This document shows, in pieces, positions 25,205-33,209 of a stretch of DNA of 64,000 nt (the first letter of the stretch is position 1; every line of letters begins with the position of its first letter). A program made the translations under genes and the position numbers. The stretch is taken from positions 62,001 to 126,000 of the forward strand of contig NZ_QFXK01000001.1 of the NCBI RefSeq assembly GCF_003261635.1, in the 5' to 3' direction. The notes beneath the pieces were generated by a model, which saw only the letters and a program-made list of their open reading frames with translations, was not told the origin of the DNA and searched no databases. The DNA is from Kribbella monticola. Its GTDB lineage: Bacteria > Actinomycetota > Actinomycetes > Propionibacteriales > Kribbellaceae.

Positions 25205-25543
25205 ATGGTGGACGATTCGGTTGATCGGTTCTTCGAGGTCCTCGCCGACCCCACGAGGCGGCAGGTGGTGCGGCTGTTGGGCGAGGGTCCGCAGCGGGCC
25301 GGTCGGCTGGCGCAGGCGACCGGGACGTCCTCGCCGGCGATGAGCAGGCACTTGCGGATTCTGCTGTCGGCGGGAGTCGTCACCGACGAGCGGCTCGCGG
25401 ACGACGCCAGAGTGCGCGTGTTCCGCCTGCGCCCTGAGCCGGTGGTCGCAGTACAGGCCTGGCTCGATCAGGTGCAGGCGCACTGGCAGGAGCAGTTGGG
25501 GGCGTTCAAGAAGTACGTCGAGCAGACCGGGGAGACATCGTGA
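25205..25543 (+). CDS. ArsR-family winged-helix repressor
   Basis: A 112-residue regulator. The winged helix covers about residues 8-85 (RFFEVLADPTRRQVVRLLGE, SSPAMSRHLRILLSAGVV). No Cys metal-binding motif is present (there is no ELCVCDL), so it is not a classical arsenic/metal sensor. It resembles regulators paired with AHSA1/SRPBCC genes. Its stop overlaps the start of the next gene (GTGA, 25540-25543), tying it to that product. The operator at 25166-25200 abuts its start. Confidence 0.9.
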   Translation: MVDDSVDRFFEVLADPTRRQVVRLLGEGPQRAGRLAQATGTSSPAMSRHLRILLSAGVVTDERLADDARVRVFRLRPEPVVAVQAWLDQVQAHWQEQLGAFKKYVEQTGETS

Positions 25544-26364
25544 CGAAGCAGTCCGCATCCGCCTCGGTCGAGGTCGGTGTCGATCCGCTGACCGCGTTCC
25601 GGGTCTTCACCGACGACATCGACCTGTGGTGGGTCCGCGGCCCGATCAACTTCTTCGACTCCGCCCGGGCGGTGGGCATGAAGATCGAACCAGGCGTGGG
25701 CGGCCGGATCTTGGAGGTCTACCAACCGGCGACCGAGACAACCACCGAAGACGTCCTCGTACTCGGCGAGATCACCGTCTGGGAGCCCGGCGAGCGATTC
25801 GCGTATCGCAGCGAAGTGGACGACACCGAGACCCGGATCGACTTCGAAGCGTTCAACGGCGGCACCAGAGTCACCGTCGAACAGACCTTGCGCCAAGGCG
25901 GCGAGAAGGCGTTCTACTTCTGGCCGAACGTCATCCACTGGTTCCCGTCCTGGATCGCCCGTCACGACTCCGCACCAGGTGAGCCGCGCGAGCTCGACCG
26001 GCTCGCCATCGCCTTGTACTACGAGGATCCCGCCGCGGCCGCGCGTTGGCTGCACACCGTCTTCGGACTGGACTCCTGGGACAAGATCCCCGCCGAAGGC
26101 GGGCACCCGGACTGGCTCGAACTCCACGTAGGCCGGCGAGCGATCCTGCTCTTCAAACTCGCAGAGCACCCTGTCAGCGAACGGCCGGTCGACCACGCGA
26201 TCTGGGTGTACGTCGACGATCTCGACGCGCACTTCACCCGGAGTTCGGCGTACGGCGCGAAGATCGTCGCCGAGATCCACCAGCACGGGTACCGGCGCTA
26301 CGAGGCGGAGGACCTCGAAGGACATCGGTGGACGTTCGCGCAGGCTCGGCCGACGATGAGTTGA
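25540..26364 (+). CDS. SRPBCC (AHSA1) - VOC fusion protein
   Basis: A 274-residue two-domain protein starting at GTG 25540, overlapping the ArsR stop by four bases. Residues 1-145 are an AHSA1-type START-like ligand-binding fold (PLTAFRVFTDDIDLWWVRGP, WEPGERFAYRSEVDDTETRI). Residues 150-270 are a vicinal-oxygen-chelate/glyoxalase-like domain (LDRLAIALYYEDPAAAARWL, EAEDLEGHRWTFAQ). ArsR-SRPBCC pairs are common, and the VOC fusion adds a second small-molecule domain. A detoxification role or ligand sensing for the repressor is plausible; the ligand is unknown. Confidence 0.88.
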   Translation: MTKQSASASVEVGVDPLTAFRVFTDDIDLWWVRGPINFFDSARAVGMKIEPGVGGRILEVYQPATETTTEDVLVLGEITVWEPGERFAYRSEVDDTETRIDFEAFNGGTRVTVEQTLRQGGEKAFYFWPNVIHWFPSWIARHDSAPGEPRELDRLAIALYYEDPAAAARWLHTVFGLDSWDKIPAEGGHPDWLELHVGRRAILLFKLAEHPVSERPVDHAIWVYVDDLDAHFTRSSAYGAKIVAEIHQHGYRRYEAEDLEGHRWTFAQARPTMS

Positions 26365-26387
26365 CCGGCGAAGTACATACTCGTCGT

Positions 26388-27398
26388 ATGAGTGATCTGG
26401 AGAAGGATCCGGACGAGGTCGTCTGCCCGGCGGGTGTGGCCGAGGGGCCGGTGGAGGAGTTGCTGGAGGCTCGGCAGGTGGTGCTCGGGCGGACCACCAA
26501 GGTCCGCCGATTGCTGCCGAACAAGAACCGGCGGATGGTCGGCGCCTGGTGCTTCGTCGACCACTACGGCCCGGACGACCTGACCGGCCGGGTCGACTCG
26601 TACGACGTACCGGGTGATCGCGGGATGCTCGTGCCACCACACCCGCACACGAGTCTGCAGACCGTCAGCTGGTTGTTCGAGGGCGAGATCGAGCACCGCG
26701 ACAGCGTCGGCTCGCACGCGATGGTCAGGCCGGGCGAACTCAACATCATGACCGCGGGCAACGGCATCGCGCACTCCGAGGTCTCCCTGCCCAGCGCGCC
26801 GCCGACGCTCCATGGCGCGCAGCTCTGGGTCGCGCTGCCCGATTCGGCGCGCACGACCGTTCCGCCCGCGTTCAACGCGTACGCCGATCTGCCGACCCTG
26901 GTACTCGACGGCGCCGAGGCGACCGTGATGCTCGGGACGGTTGGGGGAGTCACGTCGCCGGCACCGGCGTACACACCGCTCGTCGGCGCCGACCTCCACA
27001 TCGAAGCGGGTCGCACCGTCTCGCTCCCGCTGACCGCGGCCTTCGAGTACGCCGTACTCGTGGTGGACGGGTCCCTGCGAGTCGGTGAGCTCTCACCAGG
27101 TTTCGGTGAGATGGCCTACCTCGGCAGCGGCCGCGAGTCGGTCGAGCTGACCGCTGCCCCGGACGGTGCCCGCTGCCTGTTGCTCGGCGGCGAACCGTTC
27201 GAAGAGGAACTGGTGATGTGGTGGAACTTCATCGGCCGCACGCACGAGGAGGTAGTTGCTGCGCGCAACGACTGGATGGCGGCGATCGATGCTGATGGCA
27301 ACGACCACTTCCCGATGGTCTCCGGCTACGACGGTGCACCCCTGCCGGCGCCGGCACTTCCTGGTACACGGTTGAAGCCGCGTCCTCGGTCGCGCTGA
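26388..27398 (+). CDS. Pirin family protein
   Basis: A 336-residue bicupin. ATG 26388 starts MSDLEKDPDEVVCPAG; the longer upstream frame lies inside the previous gene. The N-terminal cupin carries the pirin metal site PHPHTSLQTVSWLFEGEIEH (two His in HPH, a third in HRDS after EIEH) and PGELNIMTAGNGIAHSE. The C-terminal cupin (PAPAYTPLVGADLHIEAGR, GGEPFEEELVMWWNF) completes the fold. Bacterial pirins include quercetinases and metabolic regulators; which applies here is unknown. It is 23 bases after the SRPBCC-VOC gene and may be co-transcribed. Confidence 0.9.
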   Translation: MSDLEKDPDEVVCPAGVAEGPVEELLEARQVVLGRTTKVRRLLPNKNRRMVGAWCFVDHYGPDDLTGRVDSYDVPGDRGMLVPPHPHTSLQTVSWLFEGEIEHRDSVGSHAMVRPGELNIMTAGNGIAHSEVSLPSAPPTLHGAQLWVALPDSARTTVPPAFNAYADLPTLVLDGAEATVMLGTVGGVTSPAPAYTPLVGADLHIEAGRTVSLPLTAAFEYAVLVVDGSLRVGELSPGFGEMAYLGSGRESVELTAAPDGARCLLLGGEPFEEELVMWWNFIGRTHEEVVAARNDWMAAIDADGNDHFPMVSGYDGAPLPAPALPGTRLKPRPRSR

Positions 27399-27483
27399 CA
27401 GCCTTGGGGAAAACTCCGCTGCTATCGGGGTGATACGTGTTCGGTCTCGGCGTGTCTGTGGATAACATGGCTGGATCTTGATC

Positions 27484-27519
27484 ATCGTCAATCTCCTTGT
27501 TTTCAAGGGGATTGACGAT
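27484..27519. terminator. Sixteen-base-pair hairpin between pirin and HNH genes
   Basis: Arms 27484-27499 and 27504-27519 pair over 16 positions (one T-G wobble) around a TTTT loop; ATCGTCAATC / GATTGACGAT are the outer ends. No U-tract follows. It ends 37 bases before the HNH start and 86 bases after the pirin stop, so it may terminate pirin transcription, act in the HNH leader, or be a DNA-level target. Confidence 0.6.
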
Positions 27520-27556
27520 TCGGAAACTGTCGGCGGGGGCGTCTAGAGTTGGCTGC

Positions 27557-29320
27557 ATGGAACTCCCGGAGCTGCGGCCGGCCTGCATGATGAGTGGCGA
27601 GGAATCGCTCGCCGCTCTCGATGCCCTGCATGCCCAGCTCGCGCTCCTGGAGACCTATCGGCTGGAGCTGCTGGTGCGACTGGACGACACCGGTCACGCC
27701 AAGGAGATCCACGCCCACGACACCGCCCGGCTGATCGCCAAACGCCACCGCCGCAACCTCGGCGCAGTACGCCGCGAACTGACCTTCGCCAAGGCCCTAC
27801 CGAAGTACACGGCAGTCTCCGCCGCTCTACCCGACCCCCACGCCCCCCGCGGCAACGACCCACTGATCCAGTACGCCGAGGCCCCGGCGGCATCCGCCGC
27901 TCTACCCGACCCGCACGCGCCACGCGGCAACGACCCATTGATCCAGTACGCCGAGGCCCCGGCGGCATCCGCTGCATTGTCCGACCCCCAAGCACCGCTG
28001 GGCGAGGTCGAGGACGCCGAGGCCGCGGCGGCATCCGCCGCTCTGCCCGATCCGCACGCCCCACGCGGCAACGACCCATTGATCCGGTACGCCGAGGCCG
28101 CGGCGGCATCCGCTGCACTACCCGACCCCCACGCCCCACGCGGCAACGACCCATTGCTCCAGTACGCCGAGGCCCCAGCGGCGGAGGCGCCGGAATTGTT
28201 GCCGGTGTTGCTGCATCCGGCCCAGGCGCAGGCGATCGTCGCGGCTCTCGAGGCGGTGCCGTCGGCTGCGATGGTCCCCGTGGAGGAGCTGGTCGTCGCC
28301 GAGGAGCAGATGGTGGAGGCCGCGCGACACCTGGCGCCTTGGGAGCTGGCTCGGCTAGGTCAGCAGGTCCGCGAGGTACTGGACACGGATGGCCTCGAAC
28401 CGGCCGAGGAAGCGGCGGCGCGGCGAGAGGCGTTCTGGCTGAAGAACGCAGACCAGGGTGTGAAGTTCGGCGGATACCTGTCCAACGAACGGGCCGCGTT
28501 ACTGCGGACGCTGATCGAGCCCGGCACGCTGCCACGCAAGTCCTTGGACGGTGAGCCCGACCCGCGATCCCGGGAGAAGCGGCAGGCCGACCGATTCAGC
28601 GACGTCCTGCAGTCGGCTGCCTCGGCGGGCGAACTCCCCGGAAGCGGCGGCGTCAAACCCCACATCACCGTCACCATGGACCTCGCTGACCTGATCCAGT
28701 CCGGCAAGAACGCAACCGGAGACCTGCTGTTCGGCGATTCCCTCTCAGCAGGTGCCGTACGCCGATTGGCCTGCGACGCCGAGATCATCCCGATCGTGCT
28801 GGGTACGGAGTCCCAGCCGCTCGACGTCGGCCGGGCGAAACGACTGATCACCCCCGCCATGCGCAAGGCCCTGAACCTGCGCGACAAAGGCTGCGTGGTC
28901 TGCGGAGCGCCCCCGATCTACTGCGACGCCCACCACATCGTCTCGTGGCTGGACGGCGGCCCCACCTCGATCGACAACCTCGCCCTCTTCTGCCGAGCCC
29001 ACCACACCGACGTAGACCACGGCCACTACACCGTCACCATCACCAACGGCACAGTTCACGTATCCCGCCCGACCTGGGCCGACCCACCCCCACCCCGCCA
29101 TCCGGCCGGCCTCCACCATGGTCCGAACGTCTGGGACGACTCGGACGCAAAGCCCTGCCCTGACACAGAAGCAAAGACACCCGTGTCGAGCGAACGAGTT
29201 GATGCCACCGGCAAGCACCTTCGCCCGGTCCGCGCCTACCCACTCGTCAACGATCCACCACCCCTGATCGCACCCCCGGACTTCGCCCCCTGGGGCCCCG
29301 AAAACCTCAACACCGGATAG
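27557..29320 (+). CDS. DUF222/13E12-type HNH endonuclease with internal peptide repeat
   Basis: A 587-residue protein of the actinobacterial 13E12/DUF222 family. ATG 27557 (MELPELRPACMMSGEESLAA) is preferred; a possible TAGAGT -10 ends nine bases upstream, suggesting a leaderless message. The DUF222 helical domain covers about 1-100 and 195-420, interrupted by five copies of a roughly 25-residue repeat (27818-28183). The HNH nuclease domain has CVVCGAPPIYCDAHHIVSW, GGPTSIDNLALFCRAHH and a final His. A disordered Pro-rich tail follows. These proteins are multicopy and sometimes linked to repetitive elements; DNA target and role are unknown. Confidence 0.88.
   Translation: MELPELRPACMMSGEESLAALDALHAQLALLETYRLELLVRLDDTGHAKEIHAHDTARLIAKRHRRNLGAVRRELTFAKALPKYTAVSAALPDPHAPRGNDPLIQYAEAPAASAALPDPHAPRGNDPLIQYAEAPAASAALSDPQAPLGEVEDAEAAAASAALPDPHAPRGNDPLIRYAEAAAASAALPDPHAPRGNDPLLQYAEAPAAEAPELLPVLLHPAQAQAIVAALEAVPSAAMVPVEELVVAEEQMVEAARHLAPWELARLGQQVREVLDTDGLEPAEEAAARREAFWLKNADQGVKFGGYLSNERAALLRTLIEPGTLPRKSLDGEPDPRSREKRQADRFSDVLQSAASAGELPGSGGVKPHITVTMDLADLIQSGKNATGDLLFGDSLSAGAVRRLACDAEIIPIVLGTESQPLDVGRAKRLITPAMRKALNLRDKGCVVCGAPPIYCDAHHIVSWLDGGPTSIDNLALFCRAHHTDVDHGHYTVTITNGTVHVSRPTWADPPPPRHPAGLHHGPNVWDDSDAKPCPDTEAKTPVSSERVDATGKHLRPVRAYPLVNDPPPLIAPPDFAPWGPENLNTG
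27818..28183 (+). repeat. Five tandem 25-residue coding repeats in the HNH gene
   Basis: The unit reads SAALPDPHAPRGNDPLIQYA plus EAPAA (75 bases). Copies 1, 2, 4 and 5 are nearly identical in DNA and protein; copy 3 is 22 residues and diverged (SAALSDPQAPLGEVEDAE). The insertion splits DUF222 helices between KYTAV and ELLPVLLHPAQAQ. Near-identity implies recent in-frame duplication. Confidence 0.9.
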
Positions 29321-29356
29321 CACCACGAACCCCCACCGAACCAAACTCCTGGTCCC

Positions 29357-29427
29357 GGAGGGCTCCGAAGCCTGCAAACTTGGCCAGGTTTGGAGGGTTC
29401 CGGAGCCTGCAAACCTTGGCCAGGTTT
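29357..29427. repeat. Tandem duplication of a 35-36 base unit
   Basis: Copies at 29357-29391 and 29392-29427 share GGAGGGxTCCGxAGCCTGCA and a TTGGCCAGGTTT end, differing at three bases plus one insertion. Each contains a small GGCTCC/GGAGCC-type inverted repeat. It lies about 37 bases after the HNH stop. Confidence 0.8.
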
Positions 29428-29536
29428 TGCCCTGCGTCCAGGCCTCGGCCGTGTCCGAGCCGCGACGGTCTGCGGACTTCGCGTCGGGTGGGTGCTGCCT
29501 GCCGGTGTACAGATCTGGCGTCGGCGGGATGCTCTT

Positions 29537-29588
29537 ATGGCGATGGCGATGGCGATGGCGATGGCGATGGCGATGGCGATGGCGATGG
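29537..29588. repeat. Hexanucleotide microsatellite (ATGGCG)8
   Basis: Eight perfect copies of ATGGCG plus a partial ATGG form a 52-base array. It is intergenic, and a six-base unit would keep any reading frame across it open. Confidence 0.95.
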
Positions 29589-29840
29589 TGCGGGGACGGG
29601 CTGGTCGAGCCGCACCCGCACGGTACGAAGGGTGATTCCCGCTGCAGCCGCTTGAACCGTCGACCCGCAGCGGTGCTGGTCTGCGGTCTGCGGTGCTCGT
29701 CGGCTGGGTGCTGACTGGAGCGGTCTGCGGACTTCGTGTCGGCCTGGCGGTCTGTGGGTGCGGGGGCGGGGTCGTGGGTGGTGGCTTGGTGGTGGTTGCT
29801 GGTTTTGATGGTGGTTGCGGGGGTGGGTTCTGGGGTGGGG

Positions 29841-30398
29841 TTAGGGGGCCGCTGTTGGGGTGGGGTGTTGGGGGGTGGGTGGGATGGAGGGGGTTGTCGT
29901 GCGGCGGCGGTAGTAGGCGTAGGTGAGGATTAGGAGCGCTGGGCCCCAGAGGTTGAGTGGGGCGTAGCAGGTGATCATGAGGGCGGCGGCTGTGTCGGAG
30001 GAGAACGGGATGAAGTCGCCGGTGAAGCCGCTGCGGAAGGCGTACGACCAGAGGGCGATCAGGGCGAGGCTGCCGAGCGTCGCGGGGATGATGGCGGCGT
30101 ACGGGGCGACGCGGCGGCCGCCTAGCCAGGGGATCCAGCGGGGGACCACCTCGCCCCAAGGGCGGACCATGCCGAAGGCGGTCAGGGCGACTGCTTCGGA
30201 GAAGAGGGTCAGGCAGACGACGTAGAGGTGTTCGCCGAAGCCGTGCAGGTGGGCGGGATGGCCGGCGTCGTCGAGCATGCCCATCGAGGAGCCGGCGACC
30301 AGGCCGAGTCGCCAAAGACCCGACGGGAGGACGAGGAACGGAATCACGTGCGCGAGGCGGTCGGCCCAGCGTGGTACCGGATGCTCAGTGCTAGTCAC
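29841..30398 (-). CDS. Integral membrane protein of unknown function
   Basis: About 185 residues when started at GTG 30398 (MTSTEHPVPRWADRLAHVIP); an ATG at 30464 would add 22 poorly protein-like residues. Four or five membrane helices are visible: HVIPFLVLPSGLWRLGLVAG, LYVVCLTLFSEAVALTAFGM, YAAIIPATLGSLALIALWSY and MITCYAPLNLWGPALLILTY. A Pro/Thr-rich cytoplasmic tail follows. Conserved charged spots include HLHGFGEHLYV near residue 50. I do not recognise the family. Confidence 0.7.
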   Translation of the reverse strand: MTSTEHPVPRWADRLAHVIPFLVLPSGLWRLGLVAGSSMGMLDDAGHPAHLHGFGEHLYVVCLTLFSEAVALTAFGMVRPWGEVVPRWIPWLGGRRVAPYAAIIPATLGSLALIALWSYAFRSGFTGDFIPFSSDTAAALMITCYAPLNLWGPALLILTYAYYRRRTTTPSIPPTPQHPTPTAAP

Positions 30399-30546
30399 GT
30401 ACCGAGCATCTCGATCTACCGAGCCCAGATCCTCACCCCACAGCGGGATCCGGCTCCCTCCCAAGGCTGATCATGCCGCGCACGCATGGAATCCACCCGC
30501 AGAAGGCATTGGACGCAGAAAGGCTCGGACGAAGAGCCTGAAAGGC

Positions 30547-31494
30547 ATGCAACCCAGCTTCGGCATCCTTCACGACTTCCGTCAACCGCTGCCGCACCGA
30601 GAATCCATGACCCGGTACTACGCCGACTGCCTCGAAGAGGTAACGGTCGCCGAGGAAGTCGGCTTCGAGACCATCTGGATGCCGGAGCACCATCTCGCGG
30701 CAGACGGGATGTTGCCCTCCCCGCTGGTGATGGCGGCGGCGGTCGCCGCGCGGACGCAGCGGATCCGGATCGGGACCAGCATCCTCGTCCTCCCGCTGCA
30801 CCACCCGCTCCGGATCGCGGAAGACGCCGCGGTGGTCGACCTGATCTCCGGCGGCCGATTGGTCCTCGGCATCGGCCAGGGTTACGCGGCGGAGGAGTTC
30901 GCCGCATTCGGGGTCGAGCGCCGGCACCGTGCCCACCTGCTCGAGGAAGGCATCGCAGTACTGCGTCAAGCCTGGTCAGAAGCGCCCGATGTCCAAGGCA
31001 ATCAGGTGACTCCCAAGCCCGAGCGCCCGATCCCGCTGTTCATCGGCGGAGTCACCAAGGCCGGACTCGAACGCGCAGCCCGGCTCGGCGACGGCGTGAT
31101 CGTGTACTGCGCGACGCCGGCCGACCTGCTCGCGCGGCGCCGCTTGCTCGACGAGCTGAAGATCGACCTCCCACTGGTCTGCACGAGCATCCTGCACGTC
31201 GCGCCGGACGCAGACCAGGCGTGGGCCGAAGCCGAGCCCGGAATCGCTTACCTGGAAGGACAACTCGCGCAGTACGCCGGCCAGGAGAAGCAGCCGAAAC
31301 TGAACCGCGACGACTATCTCGTCGGTACTCCGGCCGAGGTCGCCGGCCGATTGATCGCGCTTGCCCGTGAGTTGCGGTTCAGCCAGTTCGCGCACTGGGC
31401 CAGGTTGCCCGGGCTCGCCCATACCCGCGCCTCAGAGACCCTCCGACTGATCGCAGCCGAGGTGATCCCGCCCGTCCTCAGTGCGCTGCGGTAG
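30547..31494 (+). CDS. LLM-class flavin-dependent oxidoreductase
   Basis: A 315-residue luciferase-like monooxygenase (F420- or FMN-dependent TIM barrel). ATG 30547 starts MQPSFGILHDFRQPLPHRES. Typical segments are EEVGFETIWMPEHHLA, RIRIGTSILVLPLHHPLRIA, EDAAVVDLISGGRLVLGIGQ and YLVGTPAEVAGRLI near the end. Actinobacterial members often use F420H2, but the cofactor cannot be decided from sequence alone. Its 3' end overlaps that of the convergent peptide transporter by 17 bases. Confidence 0.9.
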   Translation: MQPSFGILHDFRQPLPHRESMTRYYADCLEEVTVAEEVGFETIWMPEHHLAADGMLPSPLVMAAAVAARTQRIRIGTSILVLPLHHPLRIAEDAAVVDLISGGRLVLGIGQGYAAEEFAAFGVERRHRAHLLEEGIAVLRQAWSEAPDVQGNQVTPKPERPIPLFIGGVTKAGLERAARLGDGVIVYCATPADLLARRRLLDELKIDLPLVCTSILHVAPDADQAWAEAEPGIAYLEGQLAQYAGQEKQPKLNRDDYLVGTPAEVAGRLIALARELRFSQFAHWARLPGLAHTRASETLRLIAAEVIPPVLSALR

Positions 31495-32971
31495 CGGGAG
31501 TCTCGTCGTGCACGTCGGCGTGGCGGCGGATCCACGGCGCCAGGAAGTAGAGGACCAACGCGAAGGCGATGGTCACGGCGGCGAGCCAGCCGAAGTACGC
31601 CGTGTCCGAGATGCCCGCGGTCGCCTGGACCACCTGGGCGGTGATCGCCTGGCCGGCTGACGGGGCGAGGAACCACAGCGCCATCATCTGGCTGGTGAAC
31701 GCCTTCGGCGCGAGCATCGTGGTCGCTGCGAGGCCGACCGGGGAGAGGAACAACTCGCCGAGGGTCTGGATCACGTAGACCAGCACCAGCCACAGCGGCG
31801 AGGCCAGGTCCTTCCCCGAGATCGACGACGCCAGCGACATCACCGCGAACGAGATGCCGGCCAGCAGCAGCCCGGTGGCGAACTTCTGGCCGATACTCGG
31901 TCCGCGATCGCCGAGCTTGATCCAGATCACGGCGAAGATCGGCGCCAGCACGATGATGCTGAACGGGTTGACCGACTGGAAGAACTCCGGCGAGATCGAG
32001 ATGCCGAACAGGTTCAGGTCGGTCCGGTCCGCGGCGAACGTGGTCAGCGTCGTCGCGGCCTGTTCGAACAGCATGAAGAACAGCATCGCGGCGATGAAGA
32101 GCGGGATGTACGCCCGGACGCGGCGGCGTTCGGTCGGCGTGACCAACGGGCTGCGGAGCAGCATGGTGAAGTACGCGATCGGCGCCAGGAAGCACAGGTA
32201 GGAGATCGCGTCCACCACCGGCTTCGGGCCGACGCCGCCGGAACGCCAGGCGGACAAGGCGAACACGACGATCAGCAGCGCGGCGACCGCGGCGGAGATC
32301 TTCAGCATCGTCGGCCGGTCGTCGGCGGTGAGCGGGTTCGGCGGGGTGTCGCCGCGGCCGTGCAGAGTCCGCCGCCCGAGCACATAAGCGACCAGCGCCA
32401 GCGTCATCCCGACCGCGGCGGCCGCGAACGCGACGTGGAACCCGAACTCGCGGCGCAGGAACCCGACCACGAACGGCGCCGAGAACGAGCCGATGTTGAT
32501 GCCCATGTAGAAGATCGAGAACGCCGAGTCGCGCCGGGTGTCGTCCTTGGCGTAAAGGGTCCCGACCATCGTGGACACGTTCGGCTTGAGCAATCCGGTG
32601 CCGAGGGCAACCAAAGCGATCCCGGCGTACGCCATGCCCTCGACCGGCAGCGCCAGACAGATGTGGCCGGTGACGATCACGCCACCGCCGTACAGGACGG
32701 TACGGCGGGCGCCGATCACCCGGTCGGCCAGCCAGCCGCCGAGGACGGAGAGCAGGTAGACCGAGGCGCCGTAGATCGAGACCACGGCCTGGCCGAGCGA
32801 CTCGCCGAGGCCGAGGCCGTGCGCCTTGTCGGTCAGGTACAGCAGCAGGATCGCGCGCATCCCGTAGTAGCTGAAGCGCTCCCACAGTTCGGTGGTGAAC
32901 AGCGTCATCAACCCGCGCGGATGCCCGAAGAAGGTCTTCTCCCCGGCCGTTGCCTGTTGCGTTCCGGACAC
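31478..32971 (-). CDS. POT-family proton-coupled oligopeptide transporter
   Basis: A 497-residue MFS protein of the POT/PTR (DtpT-like) family that imports di- and tripeptides with protons. The proton-coupling ExxER motif is present (TELWERFSYYGMRAILLLYL), as are the family signatures GGWLADRVIGARRTVLYGGG and FSIFYMGINIGSFSAPFVVG. Fourteen helices fit the length. The start is GTG 32971 (MSGTQQATAG). It is divergent from the HisD-like gene. Confidence 0.93.
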   Translation of the reverse strand: MSGTQQATAGEKTFFGHPRGLMTLFTTELWERFSYYGMRAILLLYLTDKAHGLGLGESLGQAVVSIYGASVYLLSVLGGWLADRVIGARRTVLYGGGVIVTGHICLALPVEGMAYAGIALVALGTGLLKPNVSTMVGTLYAKDDTRRDSAFSIFYMGINIGSFSAPFVVGFLRREFGFHVAFAAAAVGMTLALVAYVLGRRTLHGRGDTPPNPLTADDRPTMLKISAAVAALLIVVFALSAWRSGGVGPKPVVDAISYLCFLAPIAYFTMLLRSPLVTPTERRRVRAYIPLFIAAMLFFMLFEQAATTLTTFAADRTDLNLFGISISPEFFQSVNPFSIIVLAPIFAVIWIKLGDRGPSIGQKFATGLLLAGISFAVMSLASSISGKDLASPLWLVLVYVIQTLGELFLSPVGLAATTMLAPKAFTSQMMALWFLAPSAGQAITAQVVQATAGISDTAYFGWLAAVTIAFALVLYFLAPWIRRHADVHDETPATAAH

Positions 32972-33019
32972 GCTCGACTACTCCCTGTCCATCGAAAACC
33001 GATCCTGCCGACCGTAGTT

Positions 33020-33036
33020 GGTTGGAAACCCCAACC
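33020..33036. promoter_or_regulatory. Inverted repeat in the POT/HisD divergent promoter region
   Basis: GGTTGG-AAACC-CCAACC with flanking TTG and ACCAA forms an imperfect dyad 49-65 bases upstream of the transporter start codon. It could be an operator for either divergent gene; no matching regulator is adjacent. Confidence 0.35.
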
Positions 33037-33209
33037 ACCAATCGGGGGTGTCGAAAGTCAGCAGGGCTCGCCAGGTAGACCAATGGCGACAGCGTGGTGG
33101 GCGGGGCCGACGTGGTCCACCCCGGTCCGTTCCGGCCGTTACGCCGGCCGGTGTCCGGCGCGTATCTTCGCGGCGATCGCACGTCGCTACGGGCAGTGGA
33201 GGCATCGTC

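Larger units (their letters stand above)
29321..29840. other. Intergenic region of 520 bases with simple repeats
   Basis: No credible gene is seen between the HNH gene and the convergent membrane-protein gene. It holds a 35-36 base tandem duplication (29357-29427), an eight-copy hexanucleotide array (29537-29588) and, from about 29740, a strongly G/T-biased stretch leading into the membrane-protein 3' end. Apparent small frames across it encode Met-Ala repeats. Confidence 0.7.

Noticed and set aside
24572..25543. Toxin-antitoxin pair formed by the zeta-like P-loop protein and the ArsR gene
   Set aside because: The genes are divergent, the ArsR protein overlaps an SRPBCC-VOC gene, and no epsilon-type antitoxin is visible.
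27818..28183. Possible CRISPR-like array in the HNH gene
   Set aside because: The units are contiguous, 75 bases, in frame and without unique spacers; they are coding repeats.
29380..29714. Small frames across the ATGGCG array encoding Met-Ala repeats
   Set aside because: Open only because a six-base repeat cannot create stops; no start signal and no domain.
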